Of a stretch of 8,061 bases of DNA, positions 1-5,347 are shown in pieces (position 1 is the first letter of the stretch; every line of letters begins with the position of its first letter). The translations under genes and the position numbers were made by a program. A model generated the notes under the pieces. It ran no database searches and had not been told where the DNA came from. It worked only from the letters and a program-made list of their open reading frames with translations. The stretch comes from an uncultured Lachnospiraceae bacterium (GTDB lineage Bacteria; Bacillota; Clostridia; Lachnospirales; Anaerotignaceae): the NCBI GenBank assembly GCA_944384285.1, contig CALWSX010000171.1:1-8061 (forward strand), written 5' to 3'.

Positions 1-652
1 TACCCATATTTATAATTATTGCTATACCCATTATTGCAATAAATAAAAATGGTTCAAACCATGATGTTGTTGCAAAGCACAATATAAGGAAAATAATTAA
101 AACACCAACAATAAGTATTATTGTTACTTCCCTTAAAAGAGTCCTTGCAAGTGATCGGTTTTGAGGTGCAAGCCCTGCAAAATGCCCTTTTTCACCTGTT
201 ATTTCTTCTATTTGATTAAGAGCCTCAGTTGTTTTTTTGCTTGAGTCCCCTTCTTCAAAAGTTACGTCCATTATTGCACAGTTGTCTTTATAATAATCTT
301 CTATATCGCTATAATCTATATAATCGCTGGGACTATAAATATTAGTTTTTGAGTCAGCCCATAAAACCATATCAACGCCATCAACATTTGCAATTTTGTC
401 TTTATATACTTTTGCCTCATTTAAAGAAACATCACTTATCATTATTCGTGCTGTTCCAGGATATCCAAATTTCTCCTCCATAATTTTAAGACCAATATCC
501 GATTGTGCCGATTTTGGAAGATATGTAGTTAAATCATAGTTAATTCCTACAAAAGGAAAACATATACAACTTAATATAATTACAATAATAAATACTTTTT
601 CAATTCTATGTCTTTTATCAACTATTAAATCTATTATTCTATCAACATTCAT
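1..652 (-). CDS. MMPL/RND-family membrane transporter, N-terminal part (cut by window edge)
   Basis: This is the first 217 codons of a large integral membrane protein that continues beyond position 1. The start is ATG at 652, preceded on the - strand by a loose Shine-Dalgarno region (AGGACGTGAG). A membrane segment lies at about residues 19-36. It is followed by NYDLTTYLP (38-46), the pattern typical of MMPL proteins just after TM1. An extracytoplasmic domain of about 135 residues comes next, then two closely spaced hydrophobic segments at about 175-193 and 200-216. This is the layout of one half of an RND/MMPL transporter (YdfJ/YdgH-like). Family members export lipids, drugs or other hydrophobic compounds using the proton gradient; the substrate here cannot be told. 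The divergent TetR-family gene next door is the usual partner for such an exporter and probably represses it. The family call is firm and the function is inferred. Confidence 0.85.
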   Translation of the reverse strand, partial: MNVDRIIDLIVDKRHRIEKVFIIVIILSCICFPFVGINYDLTTYLPKSAQSDIGLKIMEEKFGYPGTARIMISDVSLNEAKVYKDKIANVDGVDMVLWADSKTNIYSPSDYIDYSDIEDYYKDNCAIMDVTFEEGDSSKKTTEALNQIEEITGEKGHFAGLAPQNRSLARTLLREVTIILIVGVLIIFLILCFATTSWFEPFLFIAIMGIAIIINMG

Positions 653-673
653 ATACTAGTCTCACGTCCTTTT

Positions 674-702
674 ATTATACATAGTGTTGATTTTTTATTG
701 CA
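674..702 (-). promoter_or_regulatory. Candidate promoter of the MMPL gene
   Basis: Read on the - strand, 679-674 is a perfect TATAAT about 22 bases upstream of the ATG at 652. The region 17 bases further upstream (702-697, TGCAAT) is a poor match to TTGACA. Either the promoter is weak or activator-dependent, or the -35 box is placed differently. It sits back to back with the regulator's promoter. Confidence 0.35.
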
Positions 703-715
703 TTTGTATTATAAT
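687..715 (+). promoter_or_regulatory. Sigma-A type promoter of the TetR-family regulator gene
   Basis: A TTGATT -35 box (687-692) and a perfect TATAAT -10 box (710-715) are separated by exactly 17 bases. Transcription would start near 722, giving a leader of about 90 bases before the ATG at 813. The -10 box lies entirely within the palindrome at 705-718. Confidence 0.7.
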
Positions 716-718
716 ACA
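705..718. promoter_or_regulatory. Perfect 14-bp palindrome, candidate TetR-family operator
   Basis: TGTATTATAATACA equals its own reverse complement. It covers the -10 box of the regulator's promoter and lies next to the -35 region of the divergent transporter promoter. TetR-family dimers bind short palindromes in just this position and repress both their own gene and the divergent target. That this palindrome is bound by the neighbouring regulator is inference. Some palindromic character is expected by chance around a TATAAT box in AT-rich DNA. Confidence 0.5.
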
Positions 719-812
719 CTTAAAGAAAACATACAATAATCAATTATTAAAAATTATTTTATTAATATACATATTTATTTTATTTGTTTATAATTTAATA
801 GGAGGAATAATA

Positions 813-1430
813 ATGAACGATAATAATTCCAAAAATCAAGCTTTAAACAAACCTATCGATAAACAAAAAAAAGTAGACAGACGTGTAAAAAGAACTAAAA
901 AACTTATTCGTGACTCTCTTTCTGAACTTATGATGGAAAAAGATTATAAAGAGATAACTGTAAAAGATATTACTGAAAGAGCTGATTTAAACAGAGGTAC
1001 TTTTTACCTTCATTATTCCGACACATATGATTTGCTTGAAAAAGTCGAAAATGAACTTATTGACAATCTCGAAGATATAATTGATAATTATGATATAAAA
1101 AGCAAAATCACATCTTCATTTTCTATAATTGACTATGTTTTTGAACACTTTAAAGAAAATGATAAAATATGTCGTGCTCTTTTTATTAAAAGTCCTAACA
1201 ACTCATATACAGAAAAACTTATAAAAGTAATTGTTGATAAAGGTCTTGAAATAAAAGAAGCACTTAAAGTTAAATATTCAGAAGAAGAACTTTCTTATCG
1301 TTTCTATTTTATCGCTTGTGGATTAATTGGACTTATAAGAAAATGGTTCTTAGAAAAAGATAAAATTTCAAAAGAAGACTTTATAAAAACTACTGATAAA
1401 ATCCTTTTAGAGTACATTAAATCAATTTAA
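813..1430 (+). CDS. TetR/AcrR-family transcriptional regulator
   Basis: This is a 205-residue DNA-binding repressor of normal TetR length. The start chosen is ATG at 813, with AGGAGG at 800-805 just upstream. An in-frame ATG at 684 would add a hydrophobic stretch read from the promoter region, so I rejected it. After a polar N-terminal tail of about 20 residues, the helix-turn-helix domain spans about 23-75. It includes ITVKDITERADLNRGTFYLHY (48-68) with its last residue shared, the classic TetR recognition-helix pattern. The C-terminal all-helical ligand/dimer domain ends in a GLIGLIRKWF stretch, resembling the TetR_C_8 type (DhaS-like). It is divergent from an MMPL transporter, which it probably controls together with itself. 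The ligand is unknown. Three + strand genes follow at short spacing, so they may share its transcript. Confidence 0.9.
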   Translation: MNDNNSKNQALNKPIDKQKKVDRRVKRTKKLIRDSLSELMMEKDYKEITVKDITERADLNRGTFYLHYSDTYDLLEKVENELIDNLEDIIDNYDIKSKITSSFSIIDYVFEHFKENDKICRALFIKSPNNSYTEKLIKVIVDKGLEIKEALKVKYSEEELSYRFYFIACGLIGLIRKWFLEKDKISKEDFIKTTDKILLEYIKSI

Positions 1431-1437
1431 AATAATT

Positions 1438-2112
1438 ATGGAAAATTCAATTTTTTTTAATCACCAAAAATATTTTATAATTAAAAAAAATATCAAAAAC
1501 ATATATTTAAGGTACAAAGACGGAATTATAACTTTATCTGTCCCTAAATTTTTTACTAAAAATGATATTCTCTCATTTTTGAGCACTAATAATGAAAAAA
1601 TAAATTCATTTTTGGAGAAAAGAAAACTTTATGAAAAAAACAATTTGATTGAAAATGGTGGTACTGTAAAATTTTTAGGCATTGATCTTAATGTTTTAAT
1701 CAAAAATCCATCATCAAAAAATAACAGAATTTATAAAATAGAAAATACACTTGTTTTTGAATGTAAAAATTTAAAAGAAGAAAAAGAAACTCTTTTAAAT
1801 TCATTTTATAAAAAAGAACTTTCTACAATTCTACCAAAATATATAGAAAAATGGACTAATATAACAGGTATTACCCCTAATTGTGTTCGATTAAATGTTA
1901 TGAAAACACGTTGGGGTAGCTGCAACAGCTTTGATAAAAGAATATGGCTAAACCCAAAAATAATGTCAAAAGATTTAAAATGTCTTGATTATCTTATCTT
2001 GCACGAACTTACACACATTCTTTATAAAGGACACCAAAAAGACTTTAAAGACCATTTAAAAAAATATATGCCAAATTACAAGGAAATTGAAAAGATTTTA
2101 AAAGAAGAATAA
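1438..2112 (+). CDS. YgjP-type (DUF45) zinc metallopeptidase, SprT/M48-like
   Basis: This is a 224-residue protein with the signature of the YgjP-like metallopeptidase family. It has RWGSC (158-162), then the zinc site HELTH (189-193), with His199 in GHQKDF as the likely third ligand and Glu190 as the catalytic base. The N-terminal half is the usual beta-rich part, with a VP pattern near residues 35-36. There is no signal peptide or membrane segment, so it should be cytoplasmic. The physiological substrate of this family is poorly known. The ATG lies 7 bases after the stop of the TetR-family gene. No Shine-Dalgarno sequence is visible before it (AATTTAAAATAATT), unlike nearly all its neighbours, so translation may depend on ribosomes finishing the upstream gene. 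The family call is strong and the role is uncertain. Confidence 0.87.
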   Translation: MENSIFFNHQKYFIIKKNIKNIYLRYKDGIITLSVPKFFTKNDILSFLSTNNEKINSFLEKRKLYEKNNLIENGGTVKFLGIDLNVLIKNPSSKNNRIYKIENTLVFECKNLKEEKETLLNSFYKKELSTILPKYIEKWTNITGITPNCVRLNVMKTRWGSCNSFDKRIWLNPKIMSKDLKCLDYLILHELTHILYKGHQKDFKDHLKKYMPNYKEIEKILKEE

Positions 2113-2127
2113 AAACGGAGGTATAAA

Positions 2128-2739
2128 ATGGTAAAAAAAATACTTACAAATTCTACAAATTCTTACATCATTTCCAACAAAAAAAATGAATGTGTAATTA
2201 TTGACTCTGACTCAGATACAAAAAAAATAAACGAATACATTAAAGAAAATAACCTTACCCCTCTTGCCATACTCTTAACTCATGGTCATTTTGACCATAT
2301 AAGTGGTGTAAAAGATTTAAAAGAAAAATACAACTGTCCTGTATATGCTGGTGAACATGAAAAAGAACTTCTTGAGGATAACAAATTAAACCTTTCATGT
2401 TTTATGAGTAAATGTGTTACAGTAAGCCCTGATTTTCTTTTAAAAGACGGTGACGAAATAGTTTTTGGTGATATGCACTTTAAAGTTTTGCATACCCCGG
2501 GTCATACTTATGGTTCTATTTGTCTTTTAAATGAAAACAATATGTTTTCGGGAGATACTTTGTTTAAACAAACATACGGAAGATGTGACCTTCCTACAGG
2601 TGATGAAATGCAAATGGTAGAATCTCTTAAAAAACTTATATCTCTTAAAGAAAATTATTATGTATACCCAGGTCATGGTGACAGTGATTATCTTGAAAAT
2701 ATAAAAATTGTAATTGAATTGTTATTAAAACAATTTTAA
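2128..2739 (+). CDS. Metallo-beta-lactamase-fold hydrolase, glyoxalase II-like
   Basis: This 203-residue soluble protein carries the full binuclear metal site of the fold. It has THGHFDH (His52, His54, Asp56, His57), His126 in TPGHTYGS, Asp143 in SGDTLF, and His183 in YPGHGD. The length and the order SGDTLF-x-GR-D-P match the short YcbL/YqgX-type subgroup, often annotated as hydroxyacylglutathione hydrolase-like. It lacks the long C-terminal substrate domain of true glyoxalase II. It probably cleaves a thioester or a similar small-molecule bond, but the substrate cannot be read from the sequence. The start is supported by GGAGG at 2117-2121. The gene begins 15 bases after the metallopeptidase stop and ends 11 bases before mazG, consistent with one operon. 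Confidence 0.9.
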   Translation: MVKKILTNSTNSYIISNKKNECVIIDSDSDTKKINEYIKENNLTPLAILLTHGHFDHISGVKDLKEKYNCPVYAGEHEKELLEDNKLNLSCFMSKCVTVSPDFLLKDGDEIVFGDMHFKVLHTPGHTYGSICLLNENNMFSGDTLFKQTYGRCDLPTGDEMQMVESLKKLISLKENYYVYPGHGDSDYLENIKIVIELLLKQF

Positions 2740-2750
2740 AAGGAGAAACA

Positions 2751-3413
2751 ATGGAAAAAAACTATACATTTGATGAATTTGTTGACATAATTAAAATGTT
2801 AAGAGCTGAAAACGGATGCCCATGGGACAAAATTCAAACCCATGAAAGCCTTAAAAAATGCCTTCTAGAAGAAAGTTATGAAGTAATAGATGCTATTAAC
2901 AATAACGACCCTGAAAACCTTAAAGAAGAACTTGGCGATCTTCTTATGCAGGTAGTTTTTCATTCAAATATTGAAGAAGAAAACAATAACTTTACAATAT
3001 CTGATGTTATAAACGGAATAAGCCAAAAAATGATTCACAGACATCCTCATATCTTTTCTGATGTAAAAGTAAATTCTGCTGATGATGTACTTAAAAATTG
3101 GGAAAAAATAAAAATGGAAGAAAAACATATTGAAAATAATAATGACGTTTTTAACTCCATACCTAAAGCCCTTCAAGCACTTATGAAAGCAGAAAAAAAA
3201 AAAAAAAAATCAAAAAATATTGGCTATGAAAATCCAGATACAAATACTCTTAAATGTGAATTATCAAAAATTATTTCTTCTAATAATGAAATAACAGATG
3301 ACGATATAGGCAATATGCTGCTTTTAATAGTAAAAATATCATTAAATCATAAAATAAATACTGAATTAGCCTTGACAAATGCCATTGAAACGTTTATAAA
3401 TAATCATAGATAG
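2751..3413 (+). CDS. mazG: MazG nucleoside triphosphate pyrophosphohydrolase
   Basis: MazG hydrolyses (d)NTPs to the monophosphate and pyrophosphate, removing non-canonical nucleotides or tuning nucleotide pools in the cytoplasm. This protein has 220 residues. NGCPWD lies at 21-26, the metal-binding EExxE helix at 40-44 and the second acidic pair in EELGD at 59-63. RHPHIF (97-102) and NWEKIK (116-121) follow, all typical of the family. A second, weaker MazG-like helix pair occupies the C-terminal part. It is shorter than E. coli MazG (about 260) and lacks the N-terminal tetrapyrrole-methylase domain found in B. subtilis YabN. A run of 17 A at 3193-3209 encodes Lys149-153, where relatives have a KIQxKAAKVGF-like segment. 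The reading frame is intact across it. The start has AGGAG at 2741-2745. The end of the gene contains the hup promoter. Confidence 0.93.
   Translation: MEKNYTFDEFVDIIKMLRAENGCPWDKIQTHESLKKCLLEESYEVIDAINNNDPENLKEELGDLLMQVVFHSNIEEENNNFTISDVINGISQKMIHRHPHIFSDVKVNSADDVLKNWEKIKMEEKHIENNNDVFNSIPKALQALMKAEKKKKKSKNIGYENPDTNTLKCELSKIISSNNEITDDDIGNMLLLIVKISLNHKINTELALTNAIETFINNHR
3193..3209 (+). repeat. A17 homopolymer inside mazG
   Basis: Seventeen consecutive A on the coding strand encode part of a glutamate codon and five lysines. Runs of this length are prone to replication slippage and to transcriptional slippage. A change of one or two bases would shift the frame and remove the last ~67 residues of MazG. 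Confidence 0.9.
3372..3400 (+). promoter_or_regulatory. Strong sigma-A type promoter for hup, within the mazG 3' end
   Basis: A perfect TTGACA (3372-3377) is followed after exactly 17 bases by TATAAA (3395-3400), one mismatch from consensus. Initiation near 3407 would give a leader of about 45 bases with AAGGAGGAG before the hup ATG at 3453. With the terminator at 3740-3772 this makes hup a self-contained, highly expressed unit, as expected for an abundant chromosomal protein. Confidence 0.8.
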
Positions 3414-3452
3414 TGAGTTAATTTACTTTTCTATATTTAAGGAGGAGAGAAT

Positions 3453-3725
3453 ATGAACAAATCAGAATTAATATCAGCTATTGCAGAAAAAGCGGAAATG
3501 AGCAAAAAAGATACAGACAAAATTTTAAAAGCTTTTGAAGAAGTTGTTACAGAACAGTTAGCATCAGGTAATAAAGTTCAGCTTGTTGGATTTGGTACAT
3601 TTGATGTTACAGAAAGAAAAGCAAGAGAAGGAAGAAATCCTAAAACTCGCGAAGTTATGACTATTCCTGCAGCTAAAGCTCCTCGTTTTAAAGCAGGTAA
3701 AGCATTAAAAGACGCTGTTAACTAA
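3453..3725 (+). CDS. hup: HU-family DNA-binding protein
   Basis: This 90-residue protein is the standard HU length. It forms a dimer that bends and compacts chromosomal DNA and helps replication, repair and recombination. The N-terminal helices (1-40) form the dimer core. GFGTF lies at 46-50, and the DNA-gripping arm includes RNP at 61-63, whose proline (Pro63) intercalates between base pairs. The C-terminal RFKAGKALKDAVN closes the fold. A strong AAGGAGGAG site precedes the ATG. The gene has its own promoter inside mazG and its own terminator. In many clostridia a hup gene sits beside rqcP and the yabP-yabQ genes, as here. HU rather than IHF is favoured by the length and by the Gram-positive context. 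Confidence 0.97.
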   Translation: MNKSELISAIAEKAEMSKKDTDKILKAFEEVVTEQLASGNKVQLVGFGTFDVTERKAREGRNPKTREVMTIPAAKAPRFKAGKALKDAVN

Positions 3726-3739
3726 TTTTAAATCTTTTT

Positions 3740-3772
3740 AGCTGTGACATTTTTTAGTCACAGCTTTTTTTT
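3740..3772 (+). terminator. Rho-independent terminator after hup
   Basis: A perfect 9-bp stem, AGCTGTGAC (3740-3748) with GTCACAGCT (3757-3765), encloses an 8-base loop. It is followed directly by a run of 8 T (3765-3772). It lies 15 bases after the hup stop codon and separates hup from the rqcP-yabP-yabQ group. I see no good promoter in the 51 bases that follow before rqcP. Confidence 0.95.
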
Positions 3773-3823
3773 ACTCATTTCTTAAATCCTTAAATTATTA
3801 TTTTTAAATGGAGGAATAATATT

Positions 3824-4063
3824 ATGCGTTTAGATAAATTTTTAAAAGTTTCTCGTATTATAAAACGTCGTACAGTAGCAAACGAAGCATGTGATGCTGG
3901 CAGAGTTTCTGTAAACGGAAAAATTGCAAAAGCAAGCCTTGAAGTTAAAGTTTCTGACATAATTGAAATTCGCTTCGGCGAAAAAACTACAAAATATGAG
4001 GTCCTTTCATTAACTGAAAGTATAAGAAAAGAAGACTCTGCTTCTATGTACAAAATATTGTAA
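3824..4063 (+). CDS. rqcP: RqcP (YabO), S4-domain RNA-binding ribosome quality-control factor
   Basis: This 79-residue protein is made almost entirely of an S4 RNA-binding domain. It starts MRLDKFLKVSRIIKRR, with AGRVSVNGKIAK around residues 25-36. It is close in length to B. subtilis RqcP/YabO (about 86 residues). In Bacillota, RqcP works with RqcH on stalled 50S subunits. It holds the peptidyl-tRNA so that alanine tails can be added to the nascent chain, marking it for degradation. The ATG at 3824 has GGAGG at 3810-3814. The location directly before yabP and yabQ matches B. subtilis gene order and supports the call over other small S4 proteins (Hsp15-like). It is followed by a hairpin that lies over the yabP ribosome binding site. 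Confidence 0.92.
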   Translation: MRLDKFLKVSRIIKRRTVANEACDAGRVSVNGKIAKASLEVKVSDIIEIRFGEKTTKYEVLSLTESIRKEDSASMYKIL

Positions 4064-4071
4064 TAAAAGAA

Positions 4072-4116
4072 TGTCCCCCATTATATATTTTAAATATAAA
4101 GTATTAATGGGGGATA
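4072..4116 (+). promoter_or_regulatory. Inverted repeat/RNA hairpin covering the yabP ribosome binding site
   Basis: TCCCCCATTA (4074-4083) and TAATGGGGGA (4105-4114) form a perfect 10-bp inverted repeat. In RNA one G-U and one U-A pair extend it to 12 bp. The loop of 21 bases (4084-4104) is purely A/T except for one G. The right arm contains GGGGGA at 4109-4114, the only Shine-Dalgarno-like sequence before the yabP ATG at 4121. It is unlike the GGAGG sites of neighbouring genes. No run of T follows, so a terminator is less likely. Sequestration of the yabP start on transcripts reading through from rqcP is inference. Confidence 0.65.
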
Positions 4117-4120
4117 ATTT

Positions 4121-4408
4121 ATGATTGAAGATAAAAAAACCAATAAATCAAACAGTATTTTTTTAACAGAAAGATCTCATCTTGAATTGGGCGGCGTTAC
4201 CGACTGTCTTTCTTTTGATGAAGAAAGCGTTGTTTGTGATACTGTACTTGGAACCCTTTGTATAAGAGGCGCAGATTTACATATAAACAAAATTAACCTT
4301 GATACAGGAGAGCTTGTGATTGATGGCGAAATAGACATGCTTGAATATGTTGATTACAGTACTTTTGGAAAGAAAAAAGCTTCTTTCTTAAACAAACTCT
4401 TTAAATAA
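4121..4408 (+). CDS. yabP: Sporulation protein YabP
   Basis: This 95-residue protein has the YabP-family core. The pattern runs HLELGGVTDCLSFDEESVV (20-38), then LGTLCIRGADLHI (43-55), then LDTGELVIDGEID (60-72). It is predicted to be soluble and beta-rich, with no signal peptide or membrane segment. In B. subtilis yabP belongs to the SigE-dependent mother-cell regulon and is needed for efficient sporulation; its molecular role is not settled. Here it lies immediately before yabQ, with 17 bases between them, as in other spore formers. Its own start region is embedded in a hairpin, so expression may be gated at translation. I looked for a SigE promoter (ATA-type -35, CATACA-type -10) just upstream and found no convincing match. 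Confidence 0.92.
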   Translation: MIEDKKTNKSNSIFLTERSHLELGGVTDCLSFDEESVVCDTVLGTLCIRGADLHINKINLDTGELVIDGEIDMLEYVDYSTFGKKKASFLNKLFK

Positions 4409-4425
4409 ACTTAGGAGGGATTTTT

Positions 4426-4941
4426 TTGATTCTCTCTTTGAATGAACAAGCAAGTTTATTTCTATTTTCTGTATCACTTGGCTTTATTATAGGATTCATT
4501 TATGACATTTTTAGAATAATACGCTTTATATTTAATCATAAAAAAATATGGGTACAAATAGAAGACGCTTTATATTGGCTTATATCTGTTTTTTTCGTAT
4601 TTCTATTTCTACTTAAGAAAAATTATGGCGAAGTCCGTTTTTATATGATAGTGGGAGTATTTTTAGGCATGTTTTTATATTTTATTTCAATAAGCCAATT
4701 AATTCTTTCAGTATCAGAAAAAATATTAAAAACCATATTTTTCCTAATAAAAACATTTTTGTCAATATTATTGTATCCTTTTATTTGTTTATACAATATT
4801 TTAAGAGTACCTGTTAAAAAATCGAGTAATTTTTTTATAAATAAGAACAAAAAACTATTGCAATTAATTAAGATTTATGTAAGAATTAGAATAACACAAA
4901 CTAAAAATTTATTTAAAGTTGTGCGCCCTAAGAAAAAATAA
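4426..4941 (+). CDS. yabQ: Spore cortex biosynthesis membrane protein YabQ
   Basis: The predicted protein has 171 residues and begins at TTG (4426), placed 7 bases after GGAGG (4414-4418). No in-frame ATG would keep the conserved N-terminus. Hydrophobic segments lie at about 10-36, 47-63, 72-92 and 101-127. The family pattern GFIYDIFRIIR (23-33) ends the first, and IEDALYWL (45-52) opens the second. The tail from about 130 is strongly basic and probably cytoplasmic. In B. subtilis YabQ is a mother-cell, SigE-controlled protein located in the membrane around the forespore, and is required for cortex formation. The position between yabP and a divIC-type gene supports the call. It marks the host as an endospore former by gene content. 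Confidence 0.9.
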   Translation: MILSLNEQASLFLFSVSLGFIIGFIYDIFRIIRFIFNHKKIWVQIEDALYWLISVFFVFLFLLKKNYGEVRFYMIVGVFLGMFLYFISISQLILSVSEKILKTIFFLIKTFLSILLYPFICLYNILRVPVKKSSNFFINKNKKLLQLIKIYVRIRITQTKNLFKVVRPKKK

Positions 4942-4968
4942 TTTTTAATTTTAAAGAAGGTGTTTTCT

Positions 4969-5265
4969 ATGGAAATTCATAAATCTAAAAATAGAAAAAT
5001 ATCTAAAACAGGTCTATTCGTTTTTTTCGTTCTTATTGTTTTTGGCATTATTACAGCGATAGCTGTATATGCAAATACTAATACCCTCACAGAACTTAAA
5101 AAAACTGAAAGTGAACTTTTAAATTCCATAGAAGACGAAAAAAAGGAAAGCGAAAATATTGAAAAATCTCAAGAGTATTACGAAAGCGACGAATATATAG
5201 AAAAAGTTGCCAGAGAGCAATTAGGCTATGTTAAACCTAATGAAGTTGTATATATTTTAAAATAA
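4969..5265 (+). CDS. divIC: Septum formation initiator, DivIC/FtsB-like
   Basis: This is a 98-residue bitopic membrane protein. A short basic N-terminus (1-13) is followed by one membrane segment (about 14-34) and then a coiled-coil region rich in Glu/Lys (about 38-68). It ends with the family signature YIEKVAREQLGYVKP-type segment (77-91) and EVVYI. DivIC/FtsB proteins form a complex with DivIB/FtsQ and FtsL at the division septum and help activate septal peptidoglycan synthesis. The ATG at 4969 is preferred because AAGAAGG (4954-4960) sits 8 bases upstream. A GTG at 4960 would overlap that site. It is the last gene of the rqcP-yabP-yabQ group, matching the B. subtilis order. A probable terminator follows. 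Confidence 0.9.
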   Translation: MEIHKSKNRKISKTGLFVFFVLIVFGIITAIAVYANTNTLTELKKTESELLNSIEDEKKESENIEKSQEYYESDEYIEKVAREQLGYVKPNEVVYILK

Positions 5266-5267
5266 AT

Positions 5268-5296
5268 TTGATACTTTCCTATAAGTTTATAATAAT
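5268..5296 (+). promoter_or_regulatory. Possible promoter for rnz
   Basis: TTGATA (5268-5273) lies just after the divIC stop. It is followed after 17 bases by AATAAT (5291-5296). A better TATAAT (5288-5293) is present but only 14 bases from the -35 box. Initiation near 5302 would place the next hairpin at the very 5' end of the rnz message. Confidence 0.35.
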
Positions 5297-5301
5297 TTTT
5301 C

Positions 5302-5325
5302 AGAGGGTTTTTACCCTCTTATTTT
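5302..5325 (+). terminator. Probable Rho-independent terminator after divIC
   Basis: AGAGGGT (5302-5308) pairs with ACCCTCT (5313-5319) around a TTTT loop, giving a compact 7-bp stem. It is followed by TATTTTAATTTT, a T-rich but interrupted tract. It would end the rqcP-yabP-yabQ-divIC transcript 23 bases before the rnz ATG at 5348. It could instead be a 5' leader hairpin of rnz. Confidence 0.65.
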
Positions 5326-5347
5326 AATTTTAGAAAAAGGTGAATAT

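Noticed and set aside
684..812. N-terminal extension of the TetR-family protein from an upstream in-frame ATG
   Set aside because: It would read through the promoter, the palindrome and the AGGAGG site at 800-805, and would add a hydrophobic stretch that TetR-family proteins lack. The ATG at 813 has a proper ribosome binding site.
2964..3176. Antisense open frame within mazG
   Set aside because: It is a low-complexity Phe/Ile-rich translation opposite a conserved gene, with no ribosome binding site.
3773..3823. Possible promoter for rqcP (TTTACT with AATTAT or TATTAT)
   Set aside because: Only partial matches to either box, and the better -10 is at the wrong spacing.
3790..4053. Antisense open frame opposite rqcP
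   Set aside because: It covers a well-recognised S4 gene, has no family resemblance and no supporting start signal.
4019..4062. Possible SigE promoter for yabP (GTATAA ... TGTACA) and a small dyad TACAA-AATA-TTGTA at 4049-4062
   Set aside because: The spacing between the two boxes is too long and the matches are weak. The dyad is short and AT-rich enough to arise by chance.
4641..4850. Antisense open frame opposite yabQ
   Set aside because: It is a shadow of a conserved membrane protein gene, with no independent signal.
4960..4968. GTG start for the DivIC-like gene
   Set aside because: The GTG overlaps the AAGAAGG ribosome binding site. The ATG at 4969 has the right spacing.
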